Origin: Nocardia cyriacigeorgica | GTDB taxonomy: Bacteria > Actinomycetota > Actinomycetes > Mycobacteriales > Mycobacteriaceae | Reading direction: 5' to 3' | NCBI RefSeq assembly: GCF_005863245.1 | Contig: NZ_VBUT01000012.1 | Span: 1-64,000, forward strand | Length of the DNA: 64,000 bases | Part shown: positions 59,410-64,000 of the stretch, piece by piece | Numbering within the stretch: position 1 is the stretch's first letter | Layout: every line of letters begins with the position of its first letter | Made by a program: the position numbers and the translations under genes | The notes under the pieces: model-generated | Seen by the model: only the letters and a program-made list of their open reading frames with translations | What the model was told of the DNA's origin: nothing | Database searches by the model: none

Positions 59410-59439
59410 TACTCGTGCACGTATATTCGTAGACGAGTA
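59410..59439. promoter_or_regulatory. PadR operator candidate, TACTCGT-N16-ACGAGTA
   Basis: Perfect 7+7 dyad centred on an AT-rich core (gtatattcgt), ending 12 bp before the PadR start. This fits negative autoregulation. Confidence 0.6.
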
Positions 59440-59450
59440 AGGAGGTGCGC

Positions 59451-60098
59451 GTGGCGGCCAAACGCAAGGTCGGCAACCTGCTGGCGTTGGCGGTGCTCTC
59501 GGTGATCATCGAACGGCCCATGCACCGCTACGAGATCGCCTCCACGCTGCGCGACCGCGGCAAAGACCGCGATATGGACATCAAATGGGGATCGCTGTAC
59601 ACGGTGGTGCAGAACATGGCGAAGGCCGGATTCCTCGAAGTCGTCGGCAGCGAACGTGCGGGCGCGCGGCCCGAGCGGGTGATCTACCGGATCACCGACG
59701 CCGGCCGCGCCGAACTGGTCGACTGGACCAGGGAACTGCTCGCCGAACCGCAGCCCGAGCAGCGGCAATACGTGGCCGGGCTGTCGATCCTCGCGGCGCT
59801 GCCACCGGATGAGGTGATCGAACTCCTCGGGCGCCGGATCGACGCCTTGGACGAGCAGATCGCCGGTGTGCGCGCCGAATTCGACGCGGTCGCGGGCTCG
59901 CTACCCAGGTTGTTCATGGTCGAGACCGAATACGGGCTGGCCATGCTGGAGGCCGAGCGCGCGTGGACCGCGGCGTTCCGTGACGAGCTGGTGTCGGGGA
60001 CGTTCCCCGGACTGGACGGCTGGCGCACCTGGCACGCCGAAGGCATGGATCAGGCGAAAGCCGACGACCTCATGGAAGGGGGGACGCCGCACTCCTAG
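59451..60098 (+). CDS. PadR-family transcriptional regulator
   Basis: Protein of 215 aa. The PadR winged helix is clear: LALAVLSVIIERPMHRYEIASTLRDRG, then KWGSLYTVVQNMAKAGFLE, then RVIYRITDAGRAEL. A Vir_act_alpha_C-like helical domain follows. GGAGG at 59441-59445 selects the GTG at 59451 rather than 59445. A dyad operator sits just upstream. It is followed 177 bp later by a flavin monooxygenase and preceded by an MFS pump, either of which it may control. Confidence 0.93.
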   Translation: MAAKRKVGNLLALAVLSVIIERPMHRYEIASTLRDRGKDRDMDIKWGSLYTVVQNMAKAGFLEVVGSERAGARPERVIYRITDAGRAELVDWTRELLAEPQPEQRQYVAGLSILAALPPDEVIELLGRRIDALDEQIAGVRAEFDAVAGSLPRLFMVETEYGLAMLEAERAWTAAFRDELVSGTFPGLDGWRTWHAEGMDQAKADDLMEGGTPHS

Positions 60099-60275
60099 CA
60101 GCAACCGAGACCGAGTCCGGCGGAGGTGCGGCAACACCGCCGCCGAACTCGGGGAACCGTCTCGGACCGTGCCCGCATACGCACACCCGGCCAGAGTTTG
60201 GCAACCACAGGATAACCGGGTGGGTGATTCGGGGCGCGGTTCGCCGTACACACACGACCCCATCAGGAGTTACCC

Positions 60276-61496
60276 ATGTCCACAGTGCGTTCCGCACTCG
60301 TCATCGGCGGCGGCATCGCGGGCCCGGTCGCCGCCACCGCCCTGCGTAAGGCGGGTATCGATGCCCGCGTCTACGAGGCCTATTCCGGGCCATCGATCAC
60401 TATCGGCAGCGGGCTGGCCCTCGCGCCCAACGGCCTCGCCGCCCTGGACGTGATCGGCGCCGGTGATCGTGTCCGGGGGATCGCGGTGCCGATCCCGAAG
60501 ATGAACCTGTCCGTCGGCGGCAAGCGCATCGAGGTGCCGACGCTGCCCGATGTGGAGCCGATGCAGGTCGTCGACCGCAGCGAACTGCATCGCGTACTGC
60601 ACGATCACGCGATCGAAGCGGGCGTGCCGATCGAATACGACAAGCGGCTGACCGCTGTCGACGAGCACGCCGACGGCATCACCGCCCACTTCACCGACGG
60701 CAGCACCGCCACCGCCGACGTCCTCGTCGGCGCCGACGGAATCCGCTCCACCGTGCGCGGATTGATCGATCCGGACGCGCCGGGCCCGGAATACACCGGC
60801 ATGCTCGGCTTCGGTGCGCTGACCGAATGCGAGATCGATACCCCACCCGAGACCATGGTCTTCGCCTTCGGCAAACGCGCGTATTACCTGTACTGGCCGG
60901 AGGGTGTGGGCACGATCGCATGGGGCGCCAACCTGCCGCACAAGGAATACCTGTCGCTGACCGACGCCCGCGCGATACCGGCCGAGCACTGGCTGACGAT
61001 CCTGCGCGAAACCTACGCCGAGGACACGCCGGGCGGCCAACTGGCCCGCGCCACCACTGCCGATCAATTGCAGATCACCGGCGCGCTGCACATCATGCCG
61101 CCGGTGCCGCACTGGTATCGCGGGCGCATGGTGCTGGTCGGTGATGCGGTGCACGCACCGTCCAACAGTTCGGGTCAGGGCGCGTCGCTGGCGGTGGAGA
61201 GTGCCGTCCAACTGGCGCGCTGCCTGCGAGATCTGCCCGGTCCCGCCGAGGCTTTCGCCGCTTACGAGGCGCTGCGGCGTCCGCGGGTGGAGGGCATCGC
61301 GGCTCGTGCGGCCAAGATCAACCGGTCCAAGACGCCGGGGCCGATCGCGGGCCGGATCATGCGTGCGGTGATGCCGGTGATGATGAAAATGATGAAGGGT
61401 CAGCAGAAGACGATGGGTGCCGAGCAGCGGTATGCGATCGATTGGGAGGCACCGGTCGGCGCGGAACTGGGATCCGATCCGGCGCCGGTGCGCTGA
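60276..61496 (+). CDS. FAD-dependent aromatic-type monooxygenase
   Basis: Protein of 406 aa. The FAD-binding GxGxxG is VIGGGIAGPVAATALRKAG, the DG motif is VGADGIRSTVRG, and the GD motif is MVLVGDAVHAPSNSSGQGAS, the complete set for class A flavoprotein monooxygenases. A methionine-rich basic segment (MRAVMPVMMKMMKGQQK) near the C-terminus is unusual. aggag lies 7 nt before the ATG. With PadR and an exporter upstream, it may belong to a xenobiotic or aromatic-compound response. Confidence 0.93.
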   Translation: MSTVRSALVIGGGIAGPVAATALRKAGIDARVYEAYSGPSITIGSGLALAPNGLAALDVIGAGDRVRGIAVPIPKMNLSVGGKRIEVPTLPDVEPMQVVDRSELHRVLHDHAIEAGVPIEYDKRLTAVDEHADGITAHFTDGSTATADVLVGADGIRSTVRGLIDPDAPGPEYTGMLGFGALTECEIDTPPETMVFAFGKRAYYLYWPEGVGTIAWGANLPHKEYLSLTDARAIPAEHWLTILRETYAEDTPGGQLARATTADQLQITGALHIMPPVPHWYRGRMVLVGDAVHAPSNSSGQGASLAVESAVQLARCLRDLPGPAEAFAAYEALRRPRVEGIAARAAKINRSKTPGPIAGRIMRAVMPVMMKMMKGQQKTMGAEQRYAIDWEAPVGAELGSDPAPVR

Positions 61497-61504
61497 GTGC
61501 TTGT

Positions 61505-61545
61505 CTGATGGGTGTGGCCGGACGGGTTTCCGGTCCACCCATCAG
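61505..61545. terminator. Hairpin between convergent genes
   Basis: Arms CTGATGGGTG (61505-61514) and CACCCATCAG (61536-61545) with an inner CCGG pair. It should end the monooxygenase gene and the convergent small gene. Confidence 0.75.
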
Positions 61546-61556
61546 GACAGATTCGG

Positions 61557-61820
61557 TTACGCCTCGAAGGGGATGGTGTTGCCCGCCGCATCCCGCTCGC
61601 CGATTCCGGCTTCGATCGCGGTGACCAGTTCGGTGACCGAGGCCCAAGTGCGCGGCGGTTCGGCGTCGAGGTTGCCGATGGTGTACCAGGTTTCGGTGTC
61701 GCGGTAGCGCACCAAGCCCCTGCCGGATTCGTCGACGGTGACATCGAGGTCGCCGGATACCGTGCCTTCCTCTTCGGTCATGACGGCAGCCGCGGCGGTG
61801 AGCTCGATGATGTCGCTTAT
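61557..61820 (-). CDS. Small conserved-looking protein with a possible ATA start
   Basis: Frame of 87 codons: SDIIELTAAAAVMTEEEG, then DVTVDESGRGLVRYRDTETWYTIGNL. Third-position GC is high throughout. There is no ATG, GTG or TTG near the ribosome binding site. GAGGAG lies 7 nt upstream of an ATA that overlaps the TAA stop of the HNH nuclease gene, exactly where an ATGA overlap would be expected. The in-frame ATG at 61781 lacks a ribosome binding site. Function unknown. Confidence 0.6.
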   Translation of the reverse strand: MSDIIELTAAAAVMTEEEGTVSGDLDVTVDESGRGLVRYRDTETWYTIGNLDAEPPRTWASVTELVTAIEAGIGERDAAGNTIPFEA

Positions 61821-62593
61821 CGGAATTCTCCTCGCTTGACACAATCGTCGACGGCGGTGCGGAGGGCCTTCTGCTCGTCGGGGTCGACGGCGAGCCCGTA
61901 CTTTACCTTGATCTTGACGTAGTGATCGATATAGCCACACCGGAAATTGCCCGGTGGGAGGTAGTGCGCGGGGTCCTGATCACCCTTGGACCGGTTGGCC
62001 GACGGGTCGGAGGCGATGAGATTGCCCGCATCGTTGGCGATCCGGCGGCGGGTGTCCTCGTCGAGCTTGTCGGCTCCCGAACGCCAGGCCTCGGCGAGCG
62101 GGACGATGTGCTCGGCGTCCACGGAGGCCGGATCGGTCATCCACTTGTACGGCTTCAGCTGCCCGGTCTTGCGGTCGGTGAAGCCGTACTGGTCGCGCCA
62201 GCCGCCGTCCGCGCCCACGGTCAGCTCGCAGGTCTTCGCGTCGAGGGTGACCTTGCCGGTGGCGTCGCGCAGCATCATCACTTCGCGGGTGGTGCATTTG
62301 GCGTACTGGGCGAATTCGGGGCCGAAGCCGTGTTCGGGCTTGTTGGTGTCCCAGTGCGGGAACTTCTCCCGGCTGTAGCCGGTCATCGACCCCTCGGCCG
62401 AGACGGCCAAGCGGCCGAGCAGTTCGCTGACGTCGCGTCCGGATGTGGTTGCCGCGCCCGCGGAACCCGCGCCACGCTTGGCGAACAGGTCGTCGACGTA
62501 GCCGTAGCCGACGATGGCGAGGGCGATGAGGCAGACGGCGGCCGCGATGATCGTGCGGGTGCGGCCGGAGGTGCGTGCGAGCAGATCGTTCAC
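61817..62593 (-). CDS. Membrane-anchored or secreted HNH-type nuclease (GmrSD/DUF1524-like)
   Basis: Protein of 258 aa. Residues 14-32 are an N-terminal membrane segment, so the nuclease domain lies outside the cell. The active-site cluster is VDAEHIVPLAEAW with E161-H162, followed by GNLIASDPSANRSKGDQDP with N191, as in HNH nucleases of the DUF1524 kind. Four cysteines in the outer part could form disulfides. The GTG start is preceded by a gagg site. The next gene overlaps its stop. It may scavenge extracellular DNA. Confidence 0.85.
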   Translation of the reverse strand: MNDLLARTSGRTRTIIAAAVCLIALAIVGYGYVDDLFAKRGAGSAGAATTSGRDVSELLGRLAVSAEGSMTGYSREKFPHWDTNKPEHGFGPEFAQYAKCTTREVMMLRDATGKVTLDAKTCELTVGADGGWRDQYGFTDRKTGQLKPYKWMTDPASVDAEHIVPLAEAWRSGADKLDEDTRRRIANDAGNLIASDPSANRSKGDQDPAHYLPPGNFRCGYIDHYVKIKVKYGLAVDPDEQKALRTAVDDCVKRGEFR

Positions 62594-62764
62594 CGCGAGA
62601 CCTCGCCGCGGACGGAGGAACCGATCTGGAGTGCGGTGAAACTCAACTGACTTCCTTGTCCTGCGCCCGAAAATTACCGGGCGTCAAGCTACCCGGTGTC
62701 AGCAGCCGTCGAAGAGACTGACGGGTATGAGATTACGCACAGCACGACGGGGCGGCCACGTGGA

Positions 62765-62804
62765 CCATCCCCGGACCGGCGTGCCGGCGCCGATCCGGGG
62801 ATGG
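62765..62804. repeat. Hairpin CCATCCCCGGA/TCCGGGGATGG
   Basis: Perfect 11-bp arms (62765-62775, 62794-62804) with a GC-rich 18-nt loop that can itself pair. It could be a terminator or a structured leader. Confidence 0.5.
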
Positions 62805-62981
62805 CGTGCCACGGGCGAATTCGATACACCGCCCGCGCGACTGAGGGCGGCCGGTTGTCCAGACCGGGCCGCGGCCACGACACCTCGAGGCTGATGAGGG
62901 GGTAGTCCCGGGGTGTCGTGTCGCACGAGCGCGAACTCGTCGTGACGTTTCGCGGTCCGGGAGCTACCCAGACCAAGCTTT

Positions 62982-63006
62982 CATCTACGTAATCGAATAG
63001 TAGATG
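62982..63006. promoter_or_regulatory. Dyad CATCTAC-N11-GTAGATG
   Basis: Perfect 7+7 dyad around an AT-rich centre in the non-coding gap. It is a possible regulator site, but no gene start lies close by, so its purpose is unclear. Confidence 0.35.
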
Positions 63007-63177
63007 TCCGTTTTCGTCTCTGCAAACACCCTACCCACTTCCCAGGATTGGGAGTTTTGTCCAAGTCCTGAGCGCTTGATCTACGGTGCGAGTACGGAAA
63101 TGGGCTACAGGCTGGGTGTTCGCCTGCTCACTCTTCGGGCCGATGCCCGGTGAGCTGCTGTTTCCCGGTGGGCACGA

Positions 63178-64000
63178 TCACACCGGGGCCGGTACGGCCG
63201 GGCGCAGCAGGGAACCATCGCGCACACCGAGCGCGGTGCGTGGCGCGACCGTGCACCAGGCGACGGCCAGCAGCGCGTACAAGGCGACGGCCGCGACGGC
63301 GAACAGTTCGGCGCCGGTATGCGCGAACAGTGCGGTGCTCCCGGTGACGCAGGTGCCCAGCGGGAAGGTGAAACCCCACCAGGTGAGCGAGAAGCCGAGC
63401 GCGCCCGCCCGGACGGTGCGCACGGTGACCGCGAGCGCCAACGTCAACCACAGCATGGCGAAACCCCAGGTGGCGATCCCGAACACGGTGGCGGCCAGCG
63501 CCAATCCGGCGGCCTGTTCGGGCGCGGCGACAGCGGGTGCGGCATCGGCCATCGCGCCCGCGGCGGTCACCGACTGACCGAGCGGGCCGAGCACGATCCA
63601 CAGCGTCGGCACCAGCGCGGCGGCGGGCGCGCCGAAATGCATCAGCTTCGACCAGATCATGGTGGTGGTGATCAGGGCGGCGATCAGGCTCAGCCCGAAC
63701 ATGGCGCCGCAGCACGCCAGCAACGTCATCCGGGCCTGGCCGGGCGGGAGATACGGGAGAAGCAGGACGCCGGTGGCGGCCGAGACCATCGGGGGCACCA
63801 CGGGCATGAGCCAGCCGCCGAATGCCGCGTCGGATGCGCCTGCCGGAGTGCGGGTGATCATCCGGTAGGGCACGGCGACCGCGGTGGCCAGGCCGAGCGC
63901 GGTACCCAACGGCCACAGCACCCAATCCATCGCGACCGCCGCCGGTTCGCCGATGACGTCCTTGCCGAGCAGCATCGCGCCCGCGCCGACCGTCAGCAGG
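63178..64000 (-). CDS. TDT-family (TehA/Mae1/SLAC1-like) transporter, partial
   Basis: The frame is open to the right edge of the window, so the N-terminus is missing; 274 codons are visible with about eight hydrophobic segments. The pattern GGWLMPVVPPMVSAATGVLLLP, then ALGFSLTWWGFTFPLGTCVTGS, is typical of the tellurite-resistance/dicarboxylate transporter family. It may move C4-dicarboxylates, sulfite or tellurite-related anions. An internal ATG at 63975 is not the start, because upstream codons (TVGAGAMLLG) continue the same membrane helix. Confidence 0.88.
   Translation of the reverse strand, partial: LLTVGAGAMLLGKDVIGEPAAVAMDWVLWPLGTALGLATAVAVPYRMITRTPAGASDAAFGGWLMPVVPPMVSAATGVLLLPYLPPGQARMTLLACCGAMFGLSLIAALITTTMIWSKLMHFGAPAAALVPTLWIVLGPLGQSVTAAGAMADAAPAVAAPEQAAGLALAATVFGIATWGFAMLWLTLALAVTVRTVRAGALGFSLTWWGFTFPLGTCVTGSTALFAHTGAELFAVAAVALYALLAVAWCTVAPRTALGVRDGSLLRPAVPAPV

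Larger units (their letters stand above)
62594..63177. other. About 580-bp gap without a gene
   Basis: Contains a strong hairpin (62765-62804), an AT-rich dyad (62982-63006) and no frame with family resemblance on either strand. It separates the nuclease gene from the 3' end of the transporter gene. Confidence 0.5.

Overview
The window is a high-GC actinobacterial chromosome segment from a mycolic-acid bacterium, most likely Nocardia or a close relative. This is inferred from gene content and order, not from an rRNA. Positions 1100-35040 follow the order I remember for Mycobacterium tuberculosis Rv1321-Rv1343: nucS, methylmalonyl-CoA epimerase, thiolase, a thioredoxin-TPR protein, glgB/glgE/glgP, dinG, pncB, clpS, DUF2017, P1 peptidase, mec-cysO-cysM, rhomboid, Rv1339-like phosphodiesterase, rph, rdgB, and the Rv1343c/Rv1342c-like membrane pair. 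EspG, a PPE-like protein and a DUF3558 lipoprotein further right also point to Corynebacteriales.

Region by region. 1-8 kb: a secreted proline-rich protein, mismatch endonuclease NucS, a regulator with a divergent SnoaL-like gene and a paired operator, a DivIVA-like coiled coil, and propionate/fatty-acid enzymes. 8-15 kb: alpha-glucan metabolism (GlgE maltosyltransferase, GlgB branching enzyme, divergent GlgP phosphorylase). 15-21.5 kb: a purine-type permease, DoxX, a Ser/Thr kinase, RidA, and a regulator-quinone reductase pair. 21.5-26.8 kb: DinG, NAD salvage (pncB, pncA), ClpS. 27-35.5 kb: the CysO-dependent cysteine pathway, RNase PH and the dITP/XTP pyrophosphatase. Three different minisatellites (about 46, 58 and 56 bp) lie between genes from 26.9 to 36 kb. 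36-37.7 kb is a decaying patch with two broken genes and a perfect 25-bp palindrome. 38.8-41.4 kb holds an Scr1/DUF397 operon with two DUF397 genes and a tandem pair of SapA-like secreted proteins. 42.6-45.8 kb is a satellite type VII secretion cassette (DUF3558 lipoprotein, PE-like partner, PPE-like substrate, EspG chaperone) without core secretion genes. 46-64 kb is accessory: MerR with two textbook operators, a phosphotransferase-P450 pair in which the P450 lacks ExxR, a LysG/LysE exporter pair, a group 2 sigma factor, TetR, an MFS pump with a fused cytoplasmic domain, PadR plus a flavin monooxygenase, a secreted HNH nuclease, and a truncated TDT transporter.

Two features recur across the window. 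First, at least thirteen starts have TAnnnT placed 6 or 7 nt before the ATG/GTG, the architecture of leaderless mRNAs. Second, a dispersed inverted repeat (arms close to CGAGAGCTACATGAGCGAGG, 17-nt loop) occurs four times, each time at the 3' end of a minus-strand gene. It looks like a species-specific terminator or REP-like family and is the best candidate here for an undescribed element. No rRNA, tRNA, insertion sequence or CRISPR array was seen.
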